Shown here: piece by piece, positions 1-8,596 of the stretch
Numbering within the stretch: position 1 is the first letter of the stretch
How the letters are laid out: the number at the start of each line of letters is the position of its first letter
The notes under the pieces: model-generated
The model's database searches: none
What the model saw: only the letters and a program-made list of their open reading frames with translations
Told to the model about the DNA's origin: nothing
Source: NCEH01 sp043195195
Lineage (GTDB): Bacteria; Pseudomonadota; Alphaproteobacteria; Rhizobiales; Xanthobacteraceae
DNA length: 64,000 bases
Direction of reading: 5' to 3'
Assembly (NCBI RefSeq): GCF_043195195.1
Contig: NZ_JBAFWT010000005.1
Coordinates: 186,001-250,000, forward strand
Position numbers and translations under genes: made by a program

Positions 1-972
1 CCAGCGCCGGTGCTCGGCATTGCAGCCCAATTCTTCCGCGATCGCATCGGCGAGGCTGGCGACGCGGTCGCTGTGGCCCGCCGTGAAGGGGCTCTTGGCG
101 TCGATGACCGCGGCGAAGCCGTGGGCGATGTCGTCCATCAAGTCTTCGTCCACCATCGTGGCGTGCTGTGCGGGTTCGAGGGCGAACAGCCGGTGGGGGA
201 GGTCAGGCGCCTTCAGCAGGTCCCAGAAGCCCGGCTGAGCGGCGGCCTCCTCCAGCGCACGGGCAAGGGTCGGGTCGAACCAGCTCCCGGAGCGTCGCCG
301 GATTTCCGCGCGCGCGGCCTTGGGGCCGGCACTGATGAGAAATACGTCCGCCACCTGTGCGAGAAGGGCGATGCGGGCATGGAGCGGAATGGCGGTTCCG
401 CTCAGCCCAAGCGGCAGGCCGGTGCCGTCCCAATGCTCGTCCAGGGCCTGGATGGCGTCGGCAACCGCCTCGGAAAAGCGCATCCCGCGCGCAATCTCGG
501 CCCCGCGATGGCAACGGGTCTCGATCAATTCGCGGGCGAATGTCGTGCCGTGCCGGAGCACGCGGAAAAGGTGCTCGGAGCGCTTGGCGAGCGGCAAGCT
601 CACGCCGGCGTTGCGAAGGACGAAGGCGAGCGCCTGCGGCATGCCGTTCACCGTCTTGTAGCCGTGCTTGAAGGTGAGATCATCGGTGACATAGAGGCGG
701 GACAACAGCGAGGCGTTGTTGCTGCACCCGAGATCCTTGAGCAACACCGTGTAGTACAGGTCCTGGGTGGCGGCGCGGGAAAGACCGATCCGCTTGGCGA
801 TGGCAAGGGCGATCCAGCATGCGCGGACGCAATGGCCTGGCGGCTGGCCTTCGGTCAGATCCAGCGCGAAGCTCAGAGATCCCAGCAGTTCCGACAAGGG
901 GATGGTGGCACCCTGCGGCCAGGGCGCGGCCGCAAACGCGGACGGGCCGCTCTGATGTGGGCGCGTGTTCAT
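1..972 (-). CDS. HD-GYP-type phosphohydrolase, C-terminus cut off by window edge
   Basis: The frame is open from an ATG at 972 to the window edge, giving 324 residues without a stop. Two HD-GYP-like segments can be read. The first ends in E-H-W-D-G-T-G-L-P, like the HDGKGYP element, but has KDLG where an HD pair is expected, so it looks degenerate. The second begins near residue 280 with V-I-D-A-K-S-P-F-T-A-G-H-S-D-R-V, the usual beginning of an HD-GYP domain. Its metal-binding HD lies beyond the window. HD-GYP domains hydrolyse cyclic di-GMP; some family members with this layout end in a LuxR helix-turn-helix, which cannot be checked here. The gene is divergent from the TetR gene at 1126. 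Confidence 0.75.
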   Translation of the reverse strand, partial: MNTRPHQSGPSAFAAAPWPQGATIPLSELLGSLSFALDLTEGQPPGHCVRACWIALAIAKRIGLSRAATQDLYYTVLLKDLGCSNNASLLSRLYVTDDLTFKHGYKTVNGMPQALAFVLRNAGVSLPLAKRSEHLFRVLRHGTTFARELIETRCHRGAEIARGMRFSEAVADAIQALDEHWDGTGLPLGLSGTAIPLHARIALLAQVADVFLISAGPKAARAEIRRRSGSWFDPTLARALEEAAAQPGFWDLLKAPDLPHRLFALEPAQHATMVDEDLMDDIAHGFAAVIDAKSPFTAGHSDRVASLADAIAEELGCNAEHRRW

Positions 973-1061
973 GTGTCGGCGGTTGTCCTTCCCCAACGAG
1001 ATTGTGGACAACCGGCGACGGCGCAAGGGGTTCCCCACGGTTGTGACCCCCGATTGAGGTT

Positions 1062-1091
1062 TTGACAGCGAGCTTTCCCGGGAAATATGAC
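1062..1091 (+). promoter_or_regulatory. Predicted sigma-70 promoter of the TetR/exporter operon
   Basis: TTGACA at 1062-1067 and TATGAC at 1086-1091 are separated by 18 bases, a good -35/-10 pair. The -10 element lies inside the palindrome at 1084-1109, so repressor binding there would block RNA polymerase. Transcription would start near 1098. This rules out the ATG at 1087 as the translation start and supports the ATG at 1126. Confidence 0.6.
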
Positions 1092-1109
1092 TGACTCGTC
1101 AGTCATATT
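1084..1109. promoter_or_regulatory. Perfect 26-bp palindrome, predicted TetR operator
   Basis: Two 12-base arms (AATATGACTGAC and its exact complement) flank a 2-base TC centre. The core TGACTGAC/GTCAGTCA is typical of operators bound by TetR-family repressors next to HlyD/ABC-2 exporters. It overlaps the -10 box just upstream of the TetR gene at 1126, so autorepression together with the exporter is the natural reading. Confidence 0.75.
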
Positions 1110-1125
1110 GAGGCATGATGCGATT

Positions 1126-1791
1126 ATGACCCTTCGTGCTAACGCCTCGCCGCCAATTAAACGTCCCCGCGCGCCGGCCGCGATCGGCCCCGGACGGCGC
1201 GAGGAGCGTCAGGCCGCCATCCTCGCAGCAGGGCTTAGCCTGTTCTCGGAACACGGCTTCGCCGCAACCCGCCTGGAGGATGTGGCGCGTGCCGCCGGGA
1301 TCGCGAAGGGCACGCTGTATTTGTATTTCCCCGACAAGCAAGCGCTGTTCGAGGCGATCGTGAAGGCGACGGTCGCGCCTGTGCTAAGCGAGGCGGCTGC
1401 GGTGCTGCCGTCCTTTCCGGGAACCACCCGCGAGCTGATGGCGGTGATCTCGGAAATATTGATCTCGCGCATCGTCGAGGGTCCGGGTGCCGGTATCTTG
1501 CGCCTCATGATCGCGGAGGGCCCGCGCTTTCCCGAGCTTGCCGCGTTCCACCATCGCGAGGTGGTGTCGCGCGGCGTCGCCCTCATCCGGGCCATCGGCG
1601 AAAGGGGGCTCGCTCGCGGCGAGATCACCTCCGATGCTGCCGTCCGGTTTCCGCAGATGGTGATCGCCCCGGCCATGACGGCCTTGGTCTGGAACAGCCT
1701 GTTTGCACAGATCGATCCGCTCGATGTGCGCGCCTTCATCCACGCCTACAGGGACGTGCTGCTGCGCGGTCTTGGGAGCCCGGAGGCATGA
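1126..1791 (+). CDS. TetR/AcrR-family repressor of the adjacent exporter
   Basis: The protein has 221 residues from the ATG at 1126. An earlier in-frame ATG at 1087 is rejected because it lies within the operator and -10 box. The N-terminal helix-turn-helix reads R-Q-A-A-I-L-A-A-G-L-S-L-F-S-E-H-G-F followed by T-R-L-E-D-V-A-R-A-A-G-I-A-K-G-T-L-Y-L-Y-F, classic TetR. The C-terminal half is the variable ligand-binding, dimerising domain. Its stop overlaps the start of the HlyD gene by 4 bases, so the regulator is the first gene of the exporter operon. The arrangement resembles E. coli cecR-ybhGFSR, but with a single ATPase and a single permease gene. Confidence 0.9.
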   Translation: MTLRANASPPIKRPRAPAAIGPGRREERQAAILAAGLSLFSEHGFAATRLEDVARAAGIAKGTLYLYFPDKQALFEAIVKATVAPVLSEAAAVLPSFPGTTRELMAVISEILISRIVEGPGAGILRLMIAEGPRFPELAAFHHREVVSRGVALIRAIGERGLARGEITSDAAVRFPQMVIAPAMTALVWNSLFAQIDPLDVRAFIHAYRDVLLRGLGSPEA

Positions 1792-2759
1792 TGCCCGTCG
1801 GATCCTTGCCTCTGCGCCCGCTCATGATCGTGGCGAGCCTCCTGCTCTCCGCCTGTTCTGCGCCGCCCCAGAATGAATTCACCGGCTATGTCGAGGGCGA
1901 TCTGCTGTTCATCGGCCCGCAGGAGGCGGGGCGCGTGGTCACCTTGCCCGTGGCCGAGGGGAGCAAGGTCGTGGCCGGTGCGGTGATCGCCACTGTGGAG
2001 GACGATGTCCAGAAGGCGGACCTCGCCGCCGCGACCGCAGCGCTGGGCGAGGCCACCGCTCGGCTCGACAAGGCGAAGGCCGCCCAGCAGCGGCCGGAGG
2101 AAGTGGCCATCCTTGAAGCCTCCCAACGTCGCGCAACCGCCGCGCTCGACCTTTCCCGCATCGATCTGGAGCGGCAGAAGGCCCTGGTGCCGAAGGGCGC
2201 ATCCTCACAGGCCAATCTCGATACCGCCCAGCACCAATACGATCAGAATCTGGCCAGCCTGGACGAGATCGGGCGCCAGATCGACAACGCCCGGATCGCA
2301 GCACGCGACGAGGATATCGCCGCCGCCGCGCAGGCTGTGGCGCAGGCGCAAGCCAATCGTGATGCCGCGCAGGTCCGGTTGGACCGCCGCGTACTTCGAA
2401 CCCCCTCCGACGCCACGGTGCAGACCCTCTATTACCGGGTCGGAGAACTCGTGCCGGAGGGGCGGCCCGTCGCCTCAATGCTCCCGCCGGGCCTTGTGAA
2501 GGTGCGCTTCTTCGTGCCGCAGGCGGCCTTGGCGAAGGTCGTCCTCGGCGCCCCGGTGGCCGTATCCTGCGATGGCTGCCCCCCGCTGACGGCCGATGTC
2601 ACCTTCATCGCCGATGCCGCCGAATATACCCCTCCGGTGATCTACAGCCGCGAGGAGCGGGCCAAGCTGGTCTATCTTGTTGAGGCCCGCCCGCGCGATC
2701 CTTCCGCCGCGCGGCCGGGCCAACCGGTCACCGTGGCCCTTCTGGGACCCGGCCGGTGA
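1788..2759 (+). CDS. HlyD-family periplasmic adaptor lipoprotein
   Basis: The protein has 323 residues. The N-terminus is a lipoprotein signal with lipobox L-S-A-C and the lipidated Cys at residue 23, so it should be anchored in the inner membrane facing the periplasm. A lipoyl/barrel-sandwich half-motif (residues about 35-70) is followed by a long helical hairpin rich in Ala, Gln and Glu (about 75-200), the second lipoyl half and a beta-barrel, as in membrane-fusion proteins. It would link the ABC-2 exporter encoded downstream to an outer-membrane channel. No channel gene is present here. Both ends overlap neighbouring genes by 4 bases. Confidence 0.88.
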   Translation: MMPVGSLPLRPLMIVASLLLSACSAPPQNEFTGYVEGDLLFIGPQEAGRVVTLPVAEGSKVVAGAVIATVEDDVQKADLAAATAALGEATARLDKAKAAQQRPEEVAILEASQRRATAALDLSRIDLERQKALVPKGASSQANLDTAQHQYDQNLASLDEIGRQIDNARIAARDEDIAAAAQAVAQAQANRDAAQVRLDRRVLRTPSDATVQTLYYRVGELVPEGRPVASMLPPGLVKVRFFVPQAALAKVVLGAPVAVSCDGCPPLTADVTFIADAAEYTPPVIYSREERAKLVYLVEARPRDPSAARPGQPVTVALLGPGR

Positions 2760-3736
2760 GCCCCCCGGCCCCTTTGGAGGCCGAGGGCAACGGCCGGGAG
2801 GTCGTCATCGATGTGGAGGGCCTGCGAAAGTCGTTCGGCAACCGGGTGGTGGTCGACGACCTCTCCATGCGGGTGCGCAAGGGCCAGATCTACGGCTTCC
2901 TCGGGCCCAACGGATCGGGCAAGACCACGACCATCCGCATGCTGTGCGGGCTGCTCACCCCGGACGCGGGGCGCGGCACCTGCCTTGGCCTGGATATCCT
3001 CACGCAAGCCCGCGAGATCCGCAGTCATGTGGGGTACATGACGCAGAAGTTCTCGCTTTATGCCGATTTGTCCGTGCGTGAGAATCTGGAGTTCGTCGCC
3101 CGCCTCTACGGCGTGCCCAAGCCCGAGCAAGCTGCCCAGGAGGCTCTGGCCCGGCTCGGCCTGGAGGGGCGCGGCAAGCAATTGGCGGGGGAATTGTCGG
3201 GCGGCTGGAAGCAGCGCCTCGCGCTTGGCGCCTGCATCCTTCCCGCGCCCGAACTGCTGCTCTTGGACGAGCCGACAGCGGGTGTCGACCCCCAGGCCCG
3301 GCGAGAATTCTGGTCGGAAATCCATACGCTTGCGGCGGAGGGACTGACGGTCCTGGTGTCGACCCATTACATGGACGAGGCGGAACGTTGCCATGAGATA
3401 GCGTACATCGCTTATGGCCATCTGCTGGCGGAAGGGCGGGTGCCGGACGTGATCGCCGCCTCCGGCCTGTCCACCTATACCGTTGAGGCGGTGGGCGGAG
3501 CCGACCCCGGGCGCATTACGGCGGCGCTGGCTCGGGAGCTGGAAGCGGCGCCGGGCGTGGACATGGTGGCTCCCTTCGGAACCCGCCTGCACATTTCCGC
3601 CCGTGACCTGACGGCGCTCGACGCCGCACTCGCGCCCTATCGCGGGCGGCCGGACCTTGCGTTCCAGAAGGATTCTCCGACCCTGGAGGATGTGTTCATC
3701 GACCTTATGAGCCGGTCGAAGGATGCGCTGCGATGA
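2756..3736 (+). CDS. ABC-2 exporter ATP-binding protein
   Basis: The protein has 326 residues from a GTG that overlaps the HlyD stop. Walker A is GPNGSGKTT (residues 50-58), the ABC signature is LSGGW (147-151) and Walker B is LLLLDEP with Asp171-Glu172. The sequence is of the drug/antibiotic exporter (DrrA/CcmA-like) type with a C-terminal extension of about 80 residues. It powers the permease at 3733. E. coli YbhF, in the comparable operon, carries two fused ATPase domains; this protein has one, so the exporter must use a homodimer. Confidence 0.92.
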   Translation: MSPPAPLEAEGNGREVVIDVEGLRKSFGNRVVVDDLSMRVRKGQIYGFLGPNGSGKTTTIRMLCGLLTPDAGRGTCLGLDILTQAREIRSHVGYMTQKFSLYADLSVRENLEFVARLYGVPKPEQAAQEALARLGLEGRGKQLAGELSGGWKQRLALGACILPAPELLLLDEPTAGVDPQARREFWSEIHTLAAEGLTVLVSTHYMDEAERCHEIAYIAYGHLLAEGRVPDVIAASGLSTYTVEAVGGADPGRITAALARELEAAPGVDMVAPFGTRLHISARDLTALDAALAPYRGRPDLAFQKDSPTLEDVFIDLMSRSKDALR

Positions 3737-4860
3737 TCGCCGTTCCCGGCTTTCTCCGTCGCATCTCGGCGATGGTGCGCAAGGAATTCATCCAGTTGCG
3801 GCGCGACCGGGTGACCTTCGCCACCATGATCATGATCCCGCTGCTGCAATTGGTGTTGTTCGGCTATGCCATCAACACCACGCCGCGCCATTTGCCGACG
3901 GCCGTTTTTTCTCATGAAAACAATGAGGTGAGCCGGGCGATCATTGCCGCGCTGCGCAATACCGCGTTCTTCGAATTCACCCGCCTGGCGCAAAGCGAGG
4001 ACGAAGCCGAGCACATGGTGCGGGGCGGCGATGTGCTGTTCCTGGTGGAGATCCCGGCCGGATTCGAGCGGGCGCTCAGGCGCGGTGAAAATCCCCAGCT
4101 GCTGGTGGCGGCGGATGCTACCGACCCCGTGGCCGCCGGCAATGCGCTCGGCGCGCTCTCGGGCATCATCGGAACGGCGCTGAAGCAGATCCGTTTCGTC
4201 GATGCCGCCGGCGCCATGCCGTTCGATATCGTCCAGCACCGGCGCTACAATCCCGCCGGTACCTCGCAGCTGAACATTGTTCCGGGCTTGCTGGGCACGA
4301 TCCTCACCATGACCATGCTGATCTTCACCGCCTTGTCGGTGACCCGCGAGGTGGAGCGCGGCACGCTGGAGAGCCTGCTCTCCATGCCGATCCACCCGGT
4401 GGAGATCATGCTCGGCAAGATCATCCCCTATGTGCTGGTGGGGGTGCTGCAGGCGGTGCTGATCCTCGGTGCGGGGGTCCTGCTGTTCAATGTGCCGGTA
4501 GAGGGCTCGCTTGCACTGCTGTGCGTGGTGACGCTGCTGTTTATCACCGCCAACCTTGCTGTCGGCTACACCTTCTCGACCGTCGCGCAGAACCAGCTGC
4601 AGGCGGTGCAGATGTCGTTCATGTTCTTCCTGCCAAACATCCTGCTTTCGGGATTCATGTTCCCGTTCGCCGGGATGCCGCGCTGGGCGCAATGGGTCTC
4701 CGAATGCCTGCCGCTCACCCACTATCTGCGCATGGTCCGGGGCATCCTGCTGAAAGGCGCGGACTTCGCCGACCTGCGGCTCGACATCGCCATACTGTTC
4801 ATCCTGATGCTGGTTGCGATGGGTATCGCGGTAGCCCGTTTTCGCCAGACGCTGGACTGA
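3733..4860 (+). CDS. ABC-2 family exporter permease
   Basis: The protein has 375 residues and starts 4 bases before the ATPase stop. An N-terminal transmembrane helix near residues 25-45 is followed by a periplasmic domain of about 130 residues. A C-terminal block of five or six helices carries the ABC-2 signature region G-T-L-E-S-L-L-S-M-P-I near residue 215. It is the membrane part of a TetR-HlyD-ATPase-permease exporter, likely for a toxic hydrophobic compound; the substrate cannot be read from sequence. It is the last gene of the operon. Confidence 0.9.
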   Translation: MIAVPGFLRRISAMVRKEFIQLRRDRVTFATMIMIPLLQLVLFGYAINTTPRHLPTAVFSHENNEVSRAIIAALRNTAFFEFTRLAQSEDEAEHMVRGGDVLFLVEIPAGFERALRRGENPQLLVAADATDPVAAGNALGALSGIIGTALKQIRFVDAAGAMPFDIVQHRRYNPAGTSQLNIVPGLLGTILTMTMLIFTALSVTREVERGTLESLLSMPIHPVEIMLGKIIPYVLVGVLQAVLILGAGVLLFNVPVEGSLALLCVVTLLFITANLAVGYTFSTVAQNQLQAVQMSFMFFLPNILLSGFMFPFAGMPRWAQWVSECLPLTHYLRMVRGILLKGADFADLRLDIAILFILMLVAMGIAVARFRQTLD

Positions 4861-4917
4861 TCGCGGCCTTTTTACGGCGAGGGTGCGGCAATGGGGCCTC
4901 CGGGTGAACCCTTAGCT

Positions 4918-4931
4918 TTGACCTGTATCAA
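4918..4931. promoter_or_regulatory. Fnr/FixK-type box upstream of ccoN
   Basis: TTGAC-CTGT-ATCAA matches the Fnr/FixK/Anr consensus TTGAT-N4-ATCAA with one mismatch. It lies 81 bases before the ccoN start, a usual place for an activator site. Known cbb3 operons in rhizobia are activated by FixK or FnrN under low oxygen, so oxygen-regulated expression of ccoNOQP is expected. Confidence 0.8.
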
Positions 4932-5011
4932 GGAGAAAGAGCGTTCCCGGCCCATTTTGCCCCCAAGGCTTGCAGGGCGGGTTTGCACCGCCCCCGCGCA
5001 AGGGGTGCCCA

Positions 5012-6670
5012 ATGTCCATTGTCCAGACACCGACCAAGAAGAGCATGACGACGGGGGAAATCAGTCTCCTGATCGTGTTCTCGTTATTTGCTTTCTTCGC
5101 CGTCGTGGTGGCCGCCAAGGCCCACACATCGGCCTATGCCTTCCATGCCTTCGTGTTCGCTGCGGCGAGCGTCGCTGCGGTTTTCGCCATCGGCAACCGG
5201 TACATGGATCGCGACGCGACGCTGCCGCCGCAGACCATCGACGGAAAGCCCAATTACAACATGGGTCCGGTGAAGGTCGGCACGCTGCTGGCAGTGTTCT
5301 GGGGCGTCGCGGGCTTTCTCATCGGCGTGATCATCGCCCTTCAGCTCGCATTCCCGGTGATCAATTTCGATCTGCCTTGGACCTCGTTCGGCCGGTTGCG
5401 GCCGCTGCACACGTCCGCGGTGATCTTCGCCTTTGGCGGCAATGTGCTGATCGCGACCTCCTTCTACGTGGTGCAGCGCACCTCGCAGGCGCGGCTCGCG
5501 GGCGACCTTGCCCCCTGGTTTGTGATCTGGGGCTATAACCTGTTCATCGTCATCGCCGGCACGGGCTATCTGCTGGGCATCAGCCAGGGCAAGGAATACG
5601 CCGAGCCGGAATGGTACAGCGACCTGTTCCTGACCATCGTCTGGGTCACCTACTTCCTCGTCTTCCTGGTGACGGTGCTGAAGCGCAAGGAGCCGCATAT
5701 CTATGTGGCGAACTGGTTCTACTTTGCCTTCATCCTGACCATCGCGGTTCTGCATCTCGGCAATAACGCGACCATCCCGGTCTCGGTGTTCTCGCCCAAG
5801 TCCTACATTCTGTGGTCGGGCGTGCAGGATGCCATGGTGCAATGGTGGTACGGCCACAACGCGGTCGGCTTCTTCCTGACGGCCGGCTTCCTGGCCCTGA
5901 TGTATTATTTCATCCCGAAGCGGGCGAACCGGCCGGTCTATTCCTACCGGCTGTCGATCGTGCACTTCTGGGCCCTGATCTTCCTCTACATCTGGGCCGG
6001 TCCGCATCACCTGCACTATACCGCGCTGCCGGACTGGGCGCAGACCCTGGGCATGACCTTCTCCATCATGCTGTGGATGCCCTCCTGGGGCGGCATGATT
6101 AATGGCCTGATGACCCTTTCAGGTGCGTGGGACAAGCTGCGGACCGACCCGGTGATCCGCATGATGGTGGTCTCGGTCGCCTTCTACGGCATGGCCACCT
6201 TCGAAGGCCCGTTGATGTCGGTGAAGGCGGTGAACTCGCTGAGCCACTACACCGAATGGGGCATCGGCCATGTCCATTCCGGCGCGCTCGGCTGGGTTGC
6301 CTATATTTCATTCGGCGCGATCTACTGCCTCATTCCCTGGCTTTGGAACAAGCGCGAGATGTATTCGGTGAAGGCCATCAACTGGCACTTCTGGATCTCG
6401 ACGCTCGGCATCGTCCTCTATATCTCGGCGATGTGGGTGGCTGGCATCCTGCAGGGCCTCATGTGGCGCGCCTATACCGCGCTCGGCTTCCTCGAATATT
6501 CGTTCATCGAGACAGTGGAAGCGATGCACCCGCTCTATGTGATCCGGGCGGTGGGCGGAATCCTGTTCCTCATCGGGTCGCTGATTATGGCCTGGAACGT
6601 AATCATGACCATTCGCATGCCGGAAACCGTCGCCGAGGCGACCGGCGCCGCGCTCGCTCCCGCCGAATGA
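5012..6670 (+). CDS. ccoN: Cytochrome cbb3 oxidase catalytic subunit I
   Basis: The protein has 552 residues from the ATG at 5012, preceded by AAGGGG. It is the heme b/b3-CuB subunit of the high-affinity terminal oxidase, with about 12 to 14 transmembrane helices. Family hallmarks visible are W-W-Y-G-H-N-A-V-G-F-F-L near residue 280, which includes the CuB histidine, and Y-I-W-A-G-P-H-H-L-H-Y near 330. Length is typical of CcoN. It is the first gene of ccoNOQP, behind the Fnr/FixK box, and acts in the inner membrane to reduce O2 at low oxygen. Confidence 0.97.
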   Translation: MSIVQTPTKKSMTTGEISLLIVFSLFAFFAVVVAAKAHTSAYAFHAFVFAAASVAAVFAIGNRYMDRDATLPPQTIDGKPNYNMGPVKVGTLLAVFWGVAGFLIGVIIALQLAFPVINFDLPWTSFGRLRPLHTSAVIFAFGGNVLIATSFYVVQRTSQARLAGDLAPWFVIWGYNLFIVIAGTGYLLGISQGKEYAEPEWYSDLFLTIVWVTYFLVFLVTVLKRKEPHIYVANWFYFAFILTIAVLHLGNNATIPVSVFSPKSYILWSGVQDAMVQWWYGHNAVGFFLTAGFLALMYYFIPKRANRPVYSYRLSIVHFWALIFLYIWAGPHHLHYTALPDWAQTLGMTFSIMLWMPSWGGMINGLMTLSGAWDKLRTDPVIRMMVVSVAFYGMATFEGPLMSVKAVNSLSHYTEWGIGHVHSGALGWVAYISFGAIYCLIPWLWNKREMYSVKAINWHFWISTLGIVLYISAMWVAGILQGLMWRAYTALGFLEYSFIETVEAMHPLYVIRAVGGILFLIGSLIMAWNVIMTIRMPETVAEATGAALAPAE

Positions 6671-6681
6671 CGGAGACATAG

Positions 6682-7431
6682 ATGTCAACCAAGTCCTCTT
6701 CGATCTGGAGCAAGCACGCGATCTTCGAGAAGCACTCGCTGATCCTGCTCCTTGGGGTGCTGGTGGTGATTTCCATCGGCGGCCTCGTAGAGATCGTCCC
6801 GCTGTTTTATCTCAAGAGCACCATCGAGAAGGTGGATGGCATTCGCCCCTACACGCCGCTGGAGCTGGCGGGGCGCAACATTTACCTGCGCGAGGGTTGC
6901 TACAACTGCCACAGCCAAATGATCCGCCCGCTGCGCGACGAAGTGGAGCGCTACGGCCATTATTCGCTGGCGGCGGAAAGCATGTACGATCACCCGTTCC
7001 AATGGGGGTCGAAGCGGACCGGCCCGGATATCGCCCGCGTGGGCGGCAAGTATTCGGACCTGTGGCAGCTTGAGCACTTGAATAACCCGCGCGCCGTTGT
7101 GCCGGCCTCGATCATGCCGGGCTATCCTTGGCTCGCGCAAAACAAGCTCGACGCCAAGCATATCGCCGCGGACATGAAGGTGTTGCGCATCGAGGGTGTC
7201 CCCTACACGGACGACATGATTGCCAGCGCGCAGGCGGACCTCAGGACACAGTCCACCACCGATGCCGACGAAATGGATGCGCTGCAAAAGCGCTACCCGA
7301 AGGCGCAAGTGCGCGATTTCGACGGCAATCCCGCCGAGCTGACGGAAGCGGACGCCCTGATCGCTTATCTCCAGATGCTCGGCACGCTCGTGGACTTCAA
7401 GCTCTACGACGACAAGGCCAATGTGAGGTGA
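6682..7431 (+). CDS. ccoO: Cytochrome cbb3 oxidase monoheme subunit II
   Basis: The protein has 249 residues: one N-terminal transmembrane anchor (about residues 18-44), then a periplasmic cytochrome c domain with the heme c site C-Y-N-C-H (Cys73, Cys76, His77). The methionines needed as axial ligand are available downstream (for example M-P-G-Y-P near residue 144). It passes electrons from CcoP to CcoN. It starts 11 bases after ccoN, and ccoQ follows 3 bases after its stop. Confidence 0.97.
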   Translation: MSTKSSSIWSKHAIFEKHSLILLLGVLVVISIGGLVEIVPLFYLKSTIEKVDGIRPYTPLELAGRNIYLREGCYNCHSQMIRPLRDEVERYGHYSLAAESMYDHPFQWGSKRTGPDIARVGGKYSDLWQLEHLNNPRAVVPASIMPGYPWLAQNKLDAKHIAADMKVLRIEGVPYTDDMIASAQADLRTQSTTDADEMDALQKRYPKAQVRDFDGNPAELTEADALIAYLQMLGTLVDFKLYDDKANVR

Positions 7432-7434
7432 GCC

Positions 7435-7596
7435 ATGCGTGACATTTACATGCAATTGGCGACGTTCGCGCAGACCTGGGGACTTTTATTGTTCTTCTTC
7501 GGGTTTGTCGGAGTTATCGCCTATGCCTTTTGGCCTTCGAAGAAGATGCAGAAGAACTTCGACGAGGCCGCCCAAATTCCGCTGAAGGAGGATTGA
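7435..7596 (+). CDS. ccoQ: Cytochrome cbb3 oxidase small subunit CcoQ
   Basis: This is a 53-residue protein in the usual place between ccoO and ccoP. It has one transmembrane helix (about residues 15-33, ending Y-A-F-W-P-S-K-K) and a short charged C-terminus, exactly the plan of CcoQ/FixQ, which stabilises the assembled oxidase. It starts 3 bases after the ccoO stop and ends 4 bases before the GTG of ccoP, with AAGGAGG near its end serving as the ccoP ribosome-binding site. Confidence 0.93.
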   Translation: MRDIYMQLATFAQTWGLLLFFFGFVGVIAYAFWPSKKMQKNFDEAAQIPLKED

Positions 7597-7600
7597 TCCC

Positions 7601-8482
7601 GTGAGCACCGCACACGAGAGCCATGACGCGCACGTGGACGCCGCGAGCGGGACCGCCACCACCGGCCACGAATGGGACGGTATCCGCGAGCTCAACAATC
7701 CGCTGCCGCGCTGGTGGTTGTGGACCTTCTATGCCTGCATCTTCTGGGCCGTCTGCTATTGGATTGCCTTTCCGGCTTGGCCGCTGATCTCCGGCTATAC
7801 GACGGGCGCGCTCGGCTGGAACTCTCGCACCGCGGTGCAGGAGCAGCTTGCCGATTTGCGGGCTTTGCGTGCCACCACGTCAGAGAAGCTGGCCACGGCT
7901 TCCCTCCAGGAGATCGAGAAGACCCCGGAGCTGCTTTCACTGGCCCGAGCCGAAGGCCGGGTCGCCTTCGCCGACAATTGCGCGCCCTGCCACGGGGCGG
8001 GGGGCGGCGGCGCCAAGGGCTTCCCGAACCTCAATGATGATGATTGGCTGTGGGGCGGCTCGCTGGAGCAGATCCAGGCCACCCTCATGCACGGCGTTCG
8101 CTCCGGCGACGACCTGGGCCACCAGGGCAATATGACGCCCTTCGGCGCGGTCCTCACCAAGACCGAGATTTCCGATGCGGCGGACTATGTGCGCTCGCTG
8201 TCGGGGCTGGTGTCGGCGGATACGCCGAACGTCCAGAAGGGTGCTGCCGTGTTCCAGGCCAATTGCGCCGTGTGTCATGGCGAGAATGCCAAGGGCAACC
8301 AGGAGCTTGGCTCGAAGAACCTGACCGACGGCATCTGGCTCTACGGCAGCGACAAGGCCACGATCGTCCAGACCATCACCAATGGCCGCGGCGGCGTGAT
8401 GCCGGCTTGGGGACAACGCCTGTCGCCCACTACCTTGAAGGCCCTGACGGTGTACGTGCACACCCTGGGTGGTGGCCAATAG
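7601..8482 (+). CDS. ccoP: Cytochrome cbb3 oxidase diheme subunit III
   Basis: The protein has 293 residues from a GTG with GAAGGAGG upstream. The cytoplasmic N-terminus is rich in His, Asp and Glu. One or two hydrophobic helices (residues about 36-66) follow, then two periplasmic cytochrome c domains with heme sites C-A-P-C-H (127-131) and C-A-V-C-H (222-226). It receives electrons from soluble or membrane cytochrome c and hands them to CcoO. It is the last structural gene of the oxidase. Confidence 0.96.
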   Translation: MSTAHESHDAHVDAASGTATTGHEWDGIRELNNPLPRWWLWTFYACIFWAVCYWIAFPAWPLISGYTTGALGWNSRTAVQEQLADLRALRATTSEKLATASLQEIEKTPELLSLARAEGRVAFADNCAPCHGAGGGGAKGFPNLNDDDWLWGGSLEQIQATLMHGVRSGDDLGHQGNMTPFGAVLTKTEISDAADYVRSLSGLVSADTPNVQKGAAVFQANCAVCHGENAKGNQELGSKNLTDGIWLYGSDKATIVQTITNGRGGVMPAWGQRLSPTTLKALTVYVHTLGGGQ

Positions 8483-8596
8483 CGAACGTTCTCTCCGCCC
8501 GGTGTGACATTGCCCGGCGGGGGGCATCGCAACGAGGGCATGGCCCTCCTCTCCCACGCCTTTCCCCACGGGGGCGGGCAAAAGATCAGTGATCCA

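Noticed and set aside
10..1065. Open + strand frame of 351 residues at the left end
   Set aside because: It is antisense to the HD-GYP gene, has no family motifs, and is rich in Arg/Gly/Gln as shadows in GC-rich DNA usually are.
8483..8596. Additional Fnr/FixK box or terminator in the ccoP-ccoG gap
   Set aside because: Only imperfect GC palindromes were seen, no TTGAN-N4-NTCAA match and no T-run after a stem.
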